Positions 33,960-42,431 of a stretch of 52,026 nt of DNA are shown here, in pieces. The DNA is from Flavobacteriales bacterium UBA958 (GTDB taxonomy: Bacteria > Bacteroidota > Bacteroidia > Flavobacteriales_D > Crocinitomicaceae). The position numbers and the translations under genes are program-made. The DNA is taken from NCBI GenBank assembly GCA_002293045.1, contig DBCM01000116.1:1-52026 (forward strand), read 5' to 3'. Each line of letters opens with the position of its first letter. The first letter of the stretch is position 1. Under the pieces are notes generated by a model, which saw only the letters and a list, made by a program, of their open reading frames with translations, was not told where the DNA came from and made no database searches.

Positions 33960-34937
33960 TTAGAGAAGCGAGTTAAGAAAAGTAAACTTAAGTAAGCCAT
34001 AAATCAAGAAAAGATAGAATAAAAGCGAGGAAGGAAAGCTAAACCGTTTTGACAGTAAAGGAAAGCTGAACAGGATACTTAACGGAATGGTAAAATACTC
34101 GATTTTCATGGAGGGCTCGCCTAAAAAAGCACAAAACAGCAAAGAAAAAAATATTCCCACTCCAAAGAGATTGACCAATTGTATTTCTTTTTTCATTCGA
34201 TTTCCCGCATTCGAAAGTTTGTGCCGCACACCAATTAAGCTCACCACAAAAAGACAAAATACGATGGCAGCATTAATGGAATGAGACAAGGAGAAGTTTA
34301 CAATGAACGGATTCCAGGCGTATGCGAAGGAGGGGGATTGCGTATCATACAGGTAGCTGAAACTTATTAAATAACTAAAAGGTATGGCGCTACCGAGGAG
34401 ATAAAAATAGAATTCCCGTATTTGAAAAGGACGGAAAATAAGATAGCACAGAATGCCTAAGGGAATTAGCAAGACAAAAGGGGGATATACGGTTGCCGCG
34501 ATGGCTATAAACAAGGCCGCATTAAATATCCGTAAGGTTCCCGCTTGATTTTGGTTTAATTTCAGAAACTGATTTATGGATAAAATAATCATGCTCGAAG
34601 CTAAATGAAAGCCATTTAATTCATAGAAATTCATGAAAAGTGCCGAAATAACCACAAAATTCAATGCCGGTAGATAGGTGTTTTTTTCGTTGAATTCGGC
34701 AGAGTTGAAGGTGTAGTTTAAGGCAATGGCATTCATCAGCACCCACGTTGCCGCACATATTTCAGCATAAATATTGGAACTCCCCTGTTCAAGCCTTGCG
34801 TTTCCCCACCAACCAAATTCAATGTCTAAAGGCCCAATGGCGGAAAATGTTAGCCGATAGGTCAGGTGGAAACCAAGAAGAACAAGAGGCAGAAAAAAAA
34901 GTGCAAAGGGCCTGTTATCCCCGAAGAAGCGAATCAT
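33960..34937 (-). CDS. DUF6427 family membrane protein
   Basis: 325 residues with about eight to ten hydrophobic helices and the start MIRFFGDNRPFALFFLPLVL, resembling the flavobacterial DUF6427 family (previously lumped with O-antigen ligase-like membrane proteins). Conserved-looking blocks are YLPALNFVVISALFM and FYELNGFHLASSMIILSINQ. Function unknown; genomic neighbours in this phylum are often purine or envelope genes. A near-match -7 box (TAATTTAG) lies 4 nt before the ATG. Confidence 0.75.
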   Translation of the reverse strand: MIRFFGDNRPFALFFLPLVLLGFHLTYRLTFSAIGPLDIEFGWWGNARLEQGSSNIYAEICAATWVLMNAIALNYTFNSAEFNEKNTYLPALNFVVISALFMNFYELNGFHLASSMIILSINQFLKLNQNQAGTLRIFNAALFIAIAATVYPPFVLLIPLGILCYLIFRPFQIREFYFYLLGSAIPFSYLISFSYLYDTQSPSFAYAWNPFIVNFSLSHSINAAIVFCLFVVSLIGVRHKLSNAGNRMKKEIQLVNLFGVGIFFSLLFCAFLGEPSMKIEYFTIPLSILFSFPLLSKRFSFPSSLLFYLFLIYGLLKFTFLNSLL

Positions 34938-35016
34938 GCAACTAAATTAATCATTTCTTGTTGAACCTTTTATTTTAACTTTATTCAATTCAATGCTTAG
35001 AAATTGAATTAAATTA

Positions 35017-35024
35017 TATATTTG
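35017..35024 (+). promoter_or_regulatory. -7 box of the dksA-like/lspA pair
   Basis: TATATTTG (exact TAnnTTTG) 21 nt before the ATG at 35046. Confidence 0.55.
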
Positions 35025-35045
35025 TTTCCTTTCAAATAACGCCCT

Positions 35046-35432
35046 ATGTCAACTGATAAAACACGATATTCCGATGCTGAACTCGAGGAGTTCAAAGAAT
35101 TGATTAATAAAAAACTAGAAGAAGCTCAGGTAGATTACAATTTACTCAAAGGCTCTTTGTCGCACAATGACGATCACGGCACCGATGATACCGGAAGAAC
35201 GTTCAACATGATGGAAGACGGGTCAGAGACCTTGTCTCGGGAAGAGGTAGCGCAACTCGCTGCACGTCAGGAAAAATTTATTCAAAGTCTACGCGCCGCC
35301 TTAGTGCGAATTCAAAACAAAACCTACGGGATTTGCAGGGTCTCCGGCCAATTAATTCCGAAGGAGCGTTTGCGCCTTGTGCCGCACGCTACCATGAGTA
35401 TTGACGCGAAAAATGCCCAAAAGAATTCGTGA
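35046..35432 (+). CDS. DksA/TraR-family protein, degenerate zinc finger
   Basis: 128 residues: an N-terminal coiled coil (~8-45), a linker with DDHGTDDTGRTFNMMEDG, a second helix and the DksA/TraR C-terminal block YGICRVSGQLIPKERLRLVPHAT. Only one of the four usual zinc Cys remains (in GICRVSG), as is common in flavobacterial members, so the fold probably holds without zinc. DksA binds the RNA polymerase secondary channel; whether this form does is unproven. The gene overlaps lspA (GTGA), a pairing conserved in Bacteroidota. Confidence 0.85.
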   Translation: MSTDKTRYSDAELEEFKELINKKLEEAQVDYNLLKGSLSHNDDHGTDDTGRTFNMMEDGSETLSREEVAQLAARQEKFIQSLRAALVRIQNKTYGICRVSGQLIPKERLRLVPHATMSIDAKNAQKNS

Positions 35433-36097
35433 GTAAAAAACACTGGATTGCGCTAGCAATACTATTGATCTTATTAGCAGTAGATCAATGGGTTAAGCTA
35501 TATATTAAATCTTCATTTGATCCAAACGAGACTCGATATGTCATCGGGAATTGGTTTGCGCTGCATTACATTGAAAATCAGGGAATGGCTTTCGGTACTA
35601 CCTTGGGAGGCTCTATTTATGGTAAATTAGCCTTAAGCGTTTTCAGAATAGTGGCAATTGGGGGAATAAGCTATTATATCTTGTTAGAGATTAAACGCCA
35701 TGTGGCGTGGCCTCAATTAATAGCCTTAACCATGATTTTAGCAGGAGCAACAGGGAATTTAATTGATTCCATGGTGTATGATTTTATTTTTCCATTCAAT
35801 CCCTGCGAGAGTTTTAACCAATTGGAAGGTTCTGGCATAAAAATGACCTGTGCTCAATACGGAATTTCGTACCCAGTTGAAGTTCGAAACAAAGGGTTTT
35901 TATTTGGTAACGTGGTGGATATGTTTCAGTTTGACGCCTATTGGCCCACATGGATTCCTTGGGTAGGTGGAGAACCGGTATTTCCCGCCATTTGGAATGT
36001 AGCGGACTCTTGCATCTCCATCGGGGTAGGGTGGATGATCTTAATCAATCGGAAGCAGTTATTTACGTTTAGAAAACCGAAGGTCAGTCAAGACTAA
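35429..36097 (+). CDS. lspA: Lipoprotein signal peptidase
   Basis: 222 residues from a GTG overlapping the previous stop. Aspartyl peptidase of the inner membrane that removes the signal peptide of prolipoproteins. Four membrane helices; catalytic Asp113 in GNLIDS and Asp193 in NVADSCI, with VDQWVK and IENQGMAFG upstream. About 60 residues longer than E. coli LspA because of an insert between the two Asp residues (~122-185), typical of Bacteroidota. Its stop overlaps the convergent DUF5686 gene by 4 nt. Confidence 0.93.
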   Translation: MSKKHWIALAILLILLAVDQWVKLYIKSSFDPNETRYVIGNWFALHYIENQGMAFGTTLGGSIYGKLALSVFRIVAIGGISYYILLEIKRHVAWPQLIALTMILAGATGNLIDSMVYDFIFPFNPCESFNQLEGSGIKMTCAQYGISYPVEVRNKGFLFGNVVDMFQFDAYWPTWIPWVGGEPVFPAIWNVADSCISIGVGWMILINRKQLFTFRKPKVSQD

Positions 36098-38547
36098 AAG
36101 TTCCATTTCATATTTCGGTCATCGAGGAAAGCAAAAGAGACCTTATAATTAACGTGTGGCATCGATTTGTTGCCATCGGATGCACAACCGTAGATTCCAA
36201 TCCGTAACCTACTTCGAAATATTTTAAAATTCCGTTCTAATCCCGCAAGTAATTCGTAATGTTGATAGTTGTGTTCTTGAACGTACATTGCTCCGCCCCC
36301 TATAACTAAACCAATACGCGTTTTCTTCATGAACGGGATTTTGTTTAAAATAGCGCCGTTGTCATGATGAACAAAATGCGCTTCATGTACCCAACTTTTG
36401 GTCGGCAGCGTGGTATCTAAGCCTTGAAATGAATACAAGGGGTTCGAAAACCAAATCGGGTCCGACCTGCGTTGATACCTTAAATCAGGCTCTCGGACAT
36501 CCTTGATGGTAAGGAAGGTTCCTGTAAGTAAACGATAACTGGTATTACCCAATAAGCCTAATTTTAAATTCTGCTGGATGGCAAAACTCACATAATCATA
36601 ATTAATATCGCTTCCAAAAAGTCCAGACACTCCTTTTTTGTAATAAATACTTAAGGTGGGCCAAGCGGAACCCAAAACTACTTTGCGATAGGGTTCCCTC
36701 ATATACCGCTGTTTTGGAACAAAGGAGAGATCAAAGGATACAATCGATGCCTGATAAGGATCGAAAATCATGGCACTGTCATTTGGTATAAATTCATCGG
36801 CAAGTTCTAAAAACTTAAAATCAGTCAAGCTTCTTCGTTCCGCAAAGTTCAAATTCGCCCCGGCGTATAGGCCATTTACCAATTCATAGTTAATTCCTAC
36901 ATTCAATTGTGTGGCTTCAATGAAATTATTCCTCCTGTAAATTTGAGTAATGGCATCATACCCTCGGATTACATCGAATTCGTGACTAATAGAGGCTGAA
37001 ATTTCGCCTTGGTGAAAGGGGTCGAAACGGTAGCGATTCCATATCACACCCTTGGGGTCACGGTTCAGAAAGCCGTAGGAGATTCGGGTATAGAAATCAT
37101 AGGTGCGTTGGTTTTCCCATTTTTTGAAGTATCCAAAATTTGGAGCAATGCGTGGTCCACCAATTCCGATCGGTTGTACCATCGTGGCTAACGAGCCATA
37201 AGAAAACTGCTGTTTCTTAGCCCGGTTTCGATGCTCAACCCCAAACCAGAGGATTTTTAAGGCGGTAATTTTATTAAATACGGCATCCACTGAATCCAAG
37301 TACTCTTTTTTATTATGCGCTTCTGTTATACTATCTTTTAAAAAGATAAACCGCTTTTCTTCTTCACTCAAACCAATGGCACGCGTTTGCCCCCAAAATG
37401 TACTGTCTTTTTCGTAGGCACTTTGTTCTGTTACCGCCACCTCGGTATTAAAAAATTTGGCAGGAAAATTAGGCTTGAAATTGTAGTTGCTAAACAATGC
37501 GGTGGTAGAAGCATTCGAGGTTTCAGATTTATATTTCACCCCATAATTCAGCGTTTGTTTTGTGAGCACACACAGGGTATCACCGGGATGTTCAAATTCT
37601 TGATTGATTTCGAAATGGTCATAAATAAGTAGATTCCCTTTGTTCATGGTAAGCGATAACTTCTTAACCAACCAAAGCGAGTCAATGATCCAAATGTATC
37701 CTTCTAGGGTGGTGGTTGCTGTATTTCTTGGAATGATTTTAATCCGAGAAATCATCTGCCCATTCTCCTCATATTTTTCCTCTAAGCGATATTTGTAGGA
37801 AAGAATTCCCGGAATCGAGATGGGGGAGGAAACAGGAGTTTCGTGGAGGTCGTCTAAATGCAACAGGTTCTCGAAAAAATTGAAATTACTTTTTACGGTA
37901 GTTGTATAGTACAGATTTTGAGCATTTCCATAGAGATCGAACGCATTTCGAATTTCTTTTACTTTATTTGGAGGGGCATAGGAACGATTCATTTGAACCT
38001 CTACTAAATTCATTCGATTACTAAGCGTATCGGTGGGTTCTTCAAAGGGACGTTCTTCGGATTCCTCTTTTTTCTGTTTTTCTTTGGGGGGAAACTCCAA
38101 TTTTTCACTGGCCTTGATATAAACATCCACCGTATGGGGATAATTCCATGGGTTGATGCTGTCCCGCTTATTCACCACTCGCAACATGATTTCACGACCA
38201 GGGTTAGATTTCTTTACGGAAACCACGACGTCTTCAATGTCTTTCAAATTGGGAGGAAATAATTGGTAGGTTTTGCTCACATCGACATCGCCTAACCCCA
38301 AATAATATTCCCGGTCTTCATACCCTGTTGCTGTAACCACCAAATAATATTCTCCGGGCATTAATCCCATTTCGAAGTATCCACCCACGTCAGATACCGT
38401 ACGCAAGGATGGGTCGTTTTTTACATAGACCTTGGCATAGGGAATCGGATTTTTCTTCTCATCGAGCACTGTTCCTTTTAGAAATCGTTGGCCTACGGAT
38501 GAAAATCCAATGCTTGAGATCAGAAGAAATAGGAGTATTCGCATCAT
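36094..38547 (-). CDS. DUF5686 outer-membrane protein with carboxypeptidase-like domain
   Basis: About 817 residues from the ATG at 38547; an upstream TTG in frame is less likely because it would precede the signal peptide. Signal peptide, then a CarboxypepD_reg-like domain (~20-105, LKGTVLDEKKNPIPYAKVYV onwards), then the long DUF5686 region with KASEKLEFP, RNRAKKQQFSYGSLATM and a C-terminal barrel (LRIGIYGCASDG, VSFAFLDDRN). Family members are surface or outer-membrane proteins of unknown function in Bacteroidota. Confidence 0.85.
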   Translation of the reverse strand: MMRILLFLLISSIGFSSVGQRFLKGTVLDEKKNPIPYAKVYVKNDPSLRTVSDVGGYFEMGLMPGEYYLVVTATGYEDREYYLGLGDVDVSKTYQLFPPNLKDIEDVVVSVKKSNPGREIMLRVVNKRDSINPWNYPHTVDVYIKASEKLEFPPKEKQKKEESEERPFEEPTDTLSNRMNLVEVQMNRSYAPPNKVKEIRNAFDLYGNAQNLYYTTTVKSNFNFFENLLHLDDLHETPVSSPISIPGILSYKYRLEEKYEENGQMISRIKIIPRNTATTTLEGYIWIIDSLWLVKKLSLTMNKGNLLIYDHFEINQEFEHPGDTLCVLTKQTLNYGVKYKSETSNASTTALFSNYNFKPNFPAKFFNTEVAVTEQSAYEKDSTFWGQTRAIGLSEEEKRFIFLKDSITEAHNKKEYLDSVDAVFNKITALKILWFGVEHRNRAKKQQFSYGSLATMVQPIGIGGPRIAPNFGYFKKWENQRTYDFYTRISYGFLNRDPKGVIWNRYRFDPFHQGEISASISHEFDVIRGYDAITQIYRRNNFIEATQLNVGINYELVNGLYAGANLNFAERRSLTDFKFLELADEFIPNDSAMIFDPYQASIVSFDLSFVPKQRYMREPYRKVVLGSAWPTLSIYYKKGVSGLFGSDINYDYVSFAIQQNLKLGLLGNTSYRLLTGTFLTIKDVREPDLRYQRRSDPIWFSNPLYSFQGLDTTLPTKSWVHEAHFVHHDNGAILNKIPFMKKTRIGLVIGGGAMYVQEHNYQHYELLAGLERNFKIFRSRLRIGIYGCASDGNKSMPHVNYKVSFAFLDDRNMKWNF

Positions 38548-38575
38548 ATAATTAGACAATCAACCGACGATTTTG

Positions 38576-38806
38576 TTACAGTGATTTACCGTTGTTTTGC
38601 TGTTCCTTCAAAAAGGCTTCATGTTTCGCCATCCGGGCCATCATCCATTTTTTCATAACATACATGCCGATGGCAACAACGGTAAATATGTAATATCCCG
38701 CCCATTTGTCGAATCCTTGTGTAAATCCATTGTAGCTGACTACAATAAGACTAATGACTGCTACTGCAATCCAAAAATAACCCATAATTAAATTATATGT
38801 TTTCAT
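38576..38806 (-). CDS. Small two-helix membrane protein
   Basis: 76 residues: two hydrophobic helices (YFWIAVAVISLIVVSYNGF; YIFTVVAIGMYVMKKW) and a charged, Lys/Gln-rich C-terminal tail. No family recognised. It follows lptC by 11 nt, so it is probably in the same transcript as coaX-OMP-lptC. Confidence 0.65.
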   Translation of the reverse strand: MKTYNLIMGYFWIAVAVISLIVVSYNGFTQGFDKWAGYYIFTVVAIGMYVMKKWMMARMAKHEAFLKEQQNNGKSL

Positions 38807-38817
38807 CTCATTTATTT

Positions 38818-39366
38818 TTATAATTCTTCTTCTTTTTCAATCACCACATTGCCCTGTGGCTTCAATACTTCGTAGGTGCTGAAATCTTGTTTCGTTTTTA
38901 ACCCTTCGCCCATAAATCTTCCTTTAGGAGAAAAAATATAAACGCGTTTCGGGGCATATATCAGGCTATCTTTTTGTTGCCAGTAAAGCACTTCAGTTTT
39001 TAAGGTTTGTTTTTTTTTGTAGTTGTAAAGCCGCACGGAGTCCTTAACCATCAACTGGTTCGTCGAGTGGTTAATCTTCCCGTATTTAGCGGTTAAGGTG
39101 GAGATGATTTCCCCGTTTTTACCGTAGAAATTAACCCGCAGGCTATCTCTGAGGTGCGTGAGGTGTTCCGGGGAACGAAAGGTTTCTGCAAACCCTGCAC
39201 GTAAAGAAACACGCGCGAACCCCGAATCACTATACACCAATTTAAAGTCAACAATAACCTCGTCGGCAGATTTTGGATTGAAGCTCACACGTTGCACATC
39301 ATCCATGTTGTTTTCGCATGCGAAAAGGATCAATAGCATGGGGAAGGTGAAACGTATCTTGAACAT
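38818..39366 (-). CDS. lptC: LptC-like LPS transport lipoprotein
   Basis: 182 residues. A lipobox LLILFACE puts the lipid-bearing Cys at residue ~16, so it is a lipoprotein rather than a helix-anchored LptC. The body is the LptC/OstA beta-jellyroll: VDFKLVYSDSGFARVSLRAG, LRVNFYGKNGEIISTLTAKYG, VRLYNYKKKQTLKTEVLYW, GRFMGEGLKTKQDF. It would pass LPS from LptBFG towards LptA/D. Adjacent coaX and an outer-membrane protein are its usual neighbours in this phylum. Confidence 0.85.
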   Translation of the reverse strand: MFKIRFTFPMLLILFACENNMDDVQRVSFNPKSADEVIVDFKLVYSDSGFARVSLRAGFAETFRSPEHLTHLRDSLRVNFYGKNGEIISTLTAKYGKINHSTNQLMVKDSVRLYNYKKKQTLKTEVLYWQQKDSLIYAPKRVYIFSPKGRFMGEGLKTKQDFSTYEVLKPQGNVVIEKEEEL

Positions 39367-40734
39367 TTAGTCCATTTTTCGTTTTCGAAACCATCGTTCG
39401 AAGCTGGCAGGGGATAAGATGGCTCCAAGTTGGATTGCGATAAAGTTTTCTTGCAAGCTCGAAGCCTCAAAGGTTCCTCGCTGACCGAGTGTACATGAAA
39501 AATTAATGGACGAAAATGACTGTTGTGCCAACACAGGGATGCCTAATCCAAGGGTAATGCCCTGTTCGGTAAAGGGGTAATTCGCCGCGTCTACAAAGGG
39601 GAGTTTGCCGTAGTAAGCCCCTACCCGATAGGTGAATTTATCAAACAGTTTTAGGGCAGCTATATTTTCATATAGAAACCGTTCGGGTTTAAATTCTATA
39701 CCGACGGAATAACGCTGCGCTGGCTGTGATTGTGTTCCTAGGGAGTCAAATGTATACCCCTCGAAGCGGTATGAAAAGGCTTCGTTACGCTGGTACTGAA
39801 ATGCCACTGTGAATTCAGGATGCAGTGTTTTAGTCTTAACTTTTCGAGGGTTAAGCCCAAAGCGATACGCCACACCAAGCGCCAGTGATTGTCCTTGGAC
39901 AACCGATCCTTCGTATGCATTGGAGAATAAGGTGTCGTAGCCACTGGGTGCATTTAAGTTGGGAGCATTGTAGAAGGTCCGTTCTAAAACACTGTTTAGC
40001 GAGAGGTTCGGTTTGTACGTGGCTCCAAATCGAACATCACTTTTACTACCCAGTTTTTGGTACATGGAAACTCCCGCATCGAAGCTAAGTGCGTTTACGC
40101 TGATTAGTTCTTCCATAATTCCGCCGGATGCACTGGTTCCTTGAATCAATTGGCTAATCCGCTGGTTTTTTACCGTACCGAAATTATAACCTACATGAGA
40201 CCCAAAGGCAAGATAGGTTCCTTTTCTAACAATCGGCGCGTAAGTACCACCGATAAAAACTTGATTGATGTAACCGCCTCCTTGGTATGTGTTACGAATG
40301 GAGTCCAACCCTGTAAATACTTTTTCACTCAAATAGTATCCTTTCGCAGAAAGTGGCTTTAATCCAAAGGCCATTCCGAAATGTTTTTTAAGTCTAAACC
40401 CAAGGGCGAGGTGATTGAGATTTCCGTTTGGACGAACATCGGTGGTTTCGTTTTGGCTGTAAAAAGACACGCGTTGGTTCACTCCAATGGAGAACAAGGT
40501 GTTTCCTTTGCTCAATGTGGCGTATGATGCGGGGTTTAAATAATTGAGTTGACCAGAGTCTAAAAACGGGGCAAAAATATTTCCCATTCCCGAATAAATC
40601 CCATGGTCGTTTAGTTGATGATCTCCGATTCCATAGGAGGTGAGGGGGTGAGAAGTGGACTGTTGACCAAAAGAAAGTACAGCGTTAAGACTAAGGCAAA
40701 GGAAGAGAAGAATGTTGATGTAAGTATAACGCAT
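39367..40734 (-). CDS. FadL-like outer-membrane protein
   Basis: 455 residues, signal peptide ending SFGQQ, followed by SYGIGDHQLNDHGIYSGMGN and YLNPASYATLSKG, resembling the N-terminus of FadL/OmpP1-type barrels (NPA segment). The rest is a barrel with many Gly/Tyr-rich strands. Substrate unknown. Its first 44 nt overlap the end of coaX in another frame, and lptC follows immediately, a conserved order in Flavobacteriia. Confidence 0.75.
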   Translation of the reverse strand: MRYTYINILLFLCLSLNAVLSFGQQSTSHPLTSYGIGDHQLNDHGIYSGMGNIFAPFLDSGQLNYLNPASYATLSKGNTLFSIGVNQRVSFYSQNETTDVRPNGNLNHLALGFRLKKHFGMAFGLKPLSAKGYYLSEKVFTGLDSIRNTYQGGGYINQVFIGGTYAPIVRKGTYLAFGSHVGYNFGTVKNQRISQLIQGTSASGGIMEELISVNALSFDAGVSMYQKLGSKSDVRFGATYKPNLSLNSVLERTFYNAPNLNAPSGYDTLFSNAYEGSVVQGQSLALGVAYRFGLNPRKVKTKTLHPEFTVAFQYQRNEAFSYRFEGYTFDSLGTQSQPAQRYSVGIEFKPERFLYENIAALKLFDKFTYRVGAYYGKLPFVDAANYPFTEQGITLGLGIPVLAQQSFSSINFSCTLGQRGTFEASSLQENFIAIQLGAILSPASFERWFRKRKMD

Positions 40735-41422
40735 AAATCCCTTTTAGGGTTAGATTTTCGTCCACAAAGATGTCATTTTTTTGCGCTAAATCAAAATAAA
40801 GGGCATCCCCTCCGGTGAGATAGACGATCAAATCCTCATAACGATTGTTAAATTCTTGAATACGCCAGTGGATTTCTGCCTGAGCACTTCCCATGACCCC
40901 GCTATGCAGGCTTTCTTCGGTACTCTTTCCAATAAGTTCCCATGGTGCAGGAGCGAGCAAGGGGAGATTCGCCGTATGCTCGTTCAAGCTGAGGTAACGC
41001 AGGGCAAGGCCTGGAGAAATGGAACCTCCGCAATACTGTCTTTCCGCGTTGATGAGGTCAAACTTGATGCAGGTACCCGCATCTACCACCAAAACGTTGC
41101 GTTTCGGGTGCGAAAGAAGCACTGCCGCTATGTTACAAAGCCGGTCAATTCCCAAAGTTTTTGGGGTTTGGTAGGCATTGGTGAAGGGAAGGGGATTCAT
41201 GTTCGTAACGGTGAACACCTGACATCCAAGGGCAATTAAGTCTTGCTGAAGTTGAAGTTCCCCAACATTCGCAATAACCACAATATCATCCGCGCTAAGG
41301 TACTTTTCCAGGGACATCCGATCTTGGAATCGCTTGGTTTCCATCAGCTGCTGGCCTACGAACGTACCCAGTTTAAGGTGGGTGTTGCCACCGTCTAGCA
41401 CAAAAACTTTGCTTGATTGCAT
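40691..41422 (-). CDS. coaX: Type III pantothenate kinase
   Basis: 243 residues of the ASKHA fold: LDGGNTHLKLG phosphate loop, TPKTLGIDRLCN, VVDAGTCIKFD and GGSISPGLALR. It phosphorylates pantothenate, the first step of CoA synthesis; type III enzymes are not feedback-inhibited by CoA. A TACCTTTG box ends 4 nt before its ATG. The gene heads the coaX-OMP-lptC unit. Confidence 0.92.
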   Translation of the reverse strand: MQSSKVFVLDGGNTHLKLGTFVGQQLMETKRFQDRMSLEKYLSADDIVVIANVGELQLQQDLIALGCQVFTVTNMNPLPFTNAYQTPKTLGIDRLCNIAAVLLSHPKRNVLVVDAGTCIKFDLINAERQYCGGSISPGLALRYLSLNEHTANLPLLAPAPWELIGKSTEESLHSGVMGSAQAEIHWRIQEFNNRYEDLIVYLTGGDALYFDLAQKNDIFVDENLTLKGIYALYLHQHSSLPLP

Positions 41423-41426
41423 GAAT

Positions 41427-41434
41427 CAAAGGTA
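41427..41434 (-). promoter_or_regulatory. -7 box, leaderless spacing, coaX
   Basis: Minus-strand TACCTTTG, then ATTC, then the coaX ATG at 41422. Confidence 0.55.
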
Positions 41435-41745
41435 GGGAAAATATGACTTTTGGGCTTGTTCTTTCTTATTTCATCCGATTGCTATAAGCCGAGGATACAA
41501 AAGAAATTTATTATTAATACCCCCTGACGCTGCGGTCAGGGGTTTAATGTGGTACCTCCGGGAATCGTGCGCTCCTCCGCGGCGGAGGTGGAAAGGTCGG
41601 AATCATGAACAAAGCCCCTTATCTTTCTACTCAAATTATATTTTTATTTCAAGGATAACGGGAGTATAAGTTAAAAGCTACATAATTTTATTACACGCCT
41701 GTTCTTCAATATTTTATAACTTATACTTTCTACAAAAGTATAAGT
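41435..41745. other. Intergenic region between coaX and the 119-residue gene
   Basis: No gene. It holds the broken second copy of the tRNA-Phe 3' end with its terminator (41522-41567), a GC-rich palindrome (41574-41588), and a hairpin with ACTTATACTTT/AAAGTATAAGT arms at 41719-41745 just after the 119-residue gene. The hairpin lacks a strong U-run, so it is a poor intrinsic terminator. Confidence 0.6.
41522..41567 (-). pseudogene. Partial tRNA-Phe 3' end plus terminator (copy 1)
   Basis: 46 nt match 42331-42376 (terminator hairpin, spacer, acceptor arm and half the T-arm of tRNA-Phe) at 43 positions. After GGAATCG the sequence changes abruptly to TGCGCTCC. The missing tRNA part reappears at 42264-42277. 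Not a functional tRNA. Confidence 0.75.
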
Positions 41746-42263
41746 TTAGGGTAGTTTAATTTTTTTACCGGTAATACCAAACATGGTTCCATCATCTCTG
41801 ATATAGCCATATTGCGAACCCGACCACTTTTTTGCACCTGTTGAGAATCCAAAGAACTCTTTTATTTCGTTTTGCTCACAAATGTAAGCATATCCCCCAT
41901 CAACAAAATAAACATATCCATTTATCAGCACCCCATTTGTCCCAACAGGCGAGGTTATGTTTTGGCTTGAAGGGATTTCTACCTTATTGTCGTTATTGTT
42001 TGAATATGCTGGACTAATCGCATACATCATAAAACCAAAGGATGCCATCATCATAGATGAACCCACCATCAGTTTGTACCAATTTTCTTTTACAAAATTT
42101 TTCATTCTTTTAAAATTTAAATGTTTTGGATAAATGTAAGAAATAATAAAAAGAAGGTCAATTTGATTTTTTTAAAATATGACACTATTTATCTATAGAC
42201 TATTTCCTTTTTCCCTTTCACAGGTAACAATAGGAATCTTTCGTTCCGCTGCGCCGCGGCGCA
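41568..42263. mobile_element. Putative ~0.7-kb insertion inside a tRNA-Phe remnant
   Basis: Bounded on both sides by consecutive parts of a tRNA-Phe copy. The outer ends read inward TGCGC-TCCT-CCGCGGCG on the left and TGCGC-CGCGGCG on the right, an imperfect terminal inverted repeat. Both ends form strong GC palindromes (41574-41588, CCTCCGC/GGCGGAGG arms; 42250-42263, perfect TGCGCCGCGGCGCA) in an otherwise AT-rich stretch. It contains the 119-residue gene and no transposase, so it would be a non-autonomous element if mobile at all. Confidence 0.4.
41746..42105 (-). CDS. Hypothetical exported protein
   Basis: 119 residues. The N-terminus KENWYKLMVGSSMMMASFGFMMYAI is a long membrane anchor or signal segment, followed by an Asn/Ser-rich linker (~36-50) and a small beta-rich domain with GVLINGYVYFVDGGYAYICEQ and KKWSGSQYGYIRDDG. 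I have seen the anchor style in flavobacterial hypothetical proteins but cannot name a family. It is the only gene within the putative insertion that splits the tRNA-Phe remnant. Confidence 0.6.
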   Translation of the reverse strand: MKNFVKENWYKLMVGSSMMMASFGFMMYAISPAYSNNNDNKVEIPSSQNITSPVGTNGVLINGYVYFVDGGYAYICEQNEIKEFFGFSTGAKKWSGSQYGYIRDDGTMFGITGKKIKLP

Positions 42264-42277
42264 CAGGGACACAAGGA
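42264..42277 (-). pseudogene. tRNA-Phe fragment (copy 1, continuation)
   Basis: CAGGGACACAAGGA is identical to 42380-42393 in the intact tRNA-Phe (T-stem, variable loop, anticodon stem). In the intact gene it lies 3 nt after the point where the 41522-41567 fragment stops, and order and orientation are preserved. The similarity ends here. Confidence 0.55.
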
Positions 42278-42322
42278 GTTAGAAACCCGTAGTATGTTTA
42301 ATGAAATCTCTACCTGAATAGT

Positions 42323-42350
42323 AAAAAAAACCCTGACGCTGCGGTCAGGG
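42323..42350 (-). terminator. Intrinsic terminator of tRNA-Phe
   Basis: Minus strand: CCCTGAC-CGCAGC-GTCAGGG followed by eight T, 8 nt after the tRNA 3' end. Confidence 0.88.
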
Positions 42351-42358
42351 TGTTAATG

Positions 42359-42431
42359 TGGTACCTCCAGGAATCGAACCAGGGACACAAGGATTTTCAG
42401 TCCTTTGCTCTACCAACTGAGCTAAGGTACC
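42359..42431 (-). tRNA. tRNA-Phe (GAA)
   Basis: 73 nt. Acceptor GGTACCT/AGGTACC with discriminator A, D-stem GCTC/GAGC, anticodon arm AAGGA-CTGAAAA-TCCTT (anticodon GAA), T-arm CCTGG-TTCGATT-CCAGG. CCA is not encoded. All stems pair fully. Confidence 0.97.

Noticed and set aside
41542..41570. Possible second functional tRNA-Phe gene
   Set aside because: Only the acceptor and half the T-arm are present; the D-arm and anticodon arm are missing and the rest is displaced ~700 nt away.
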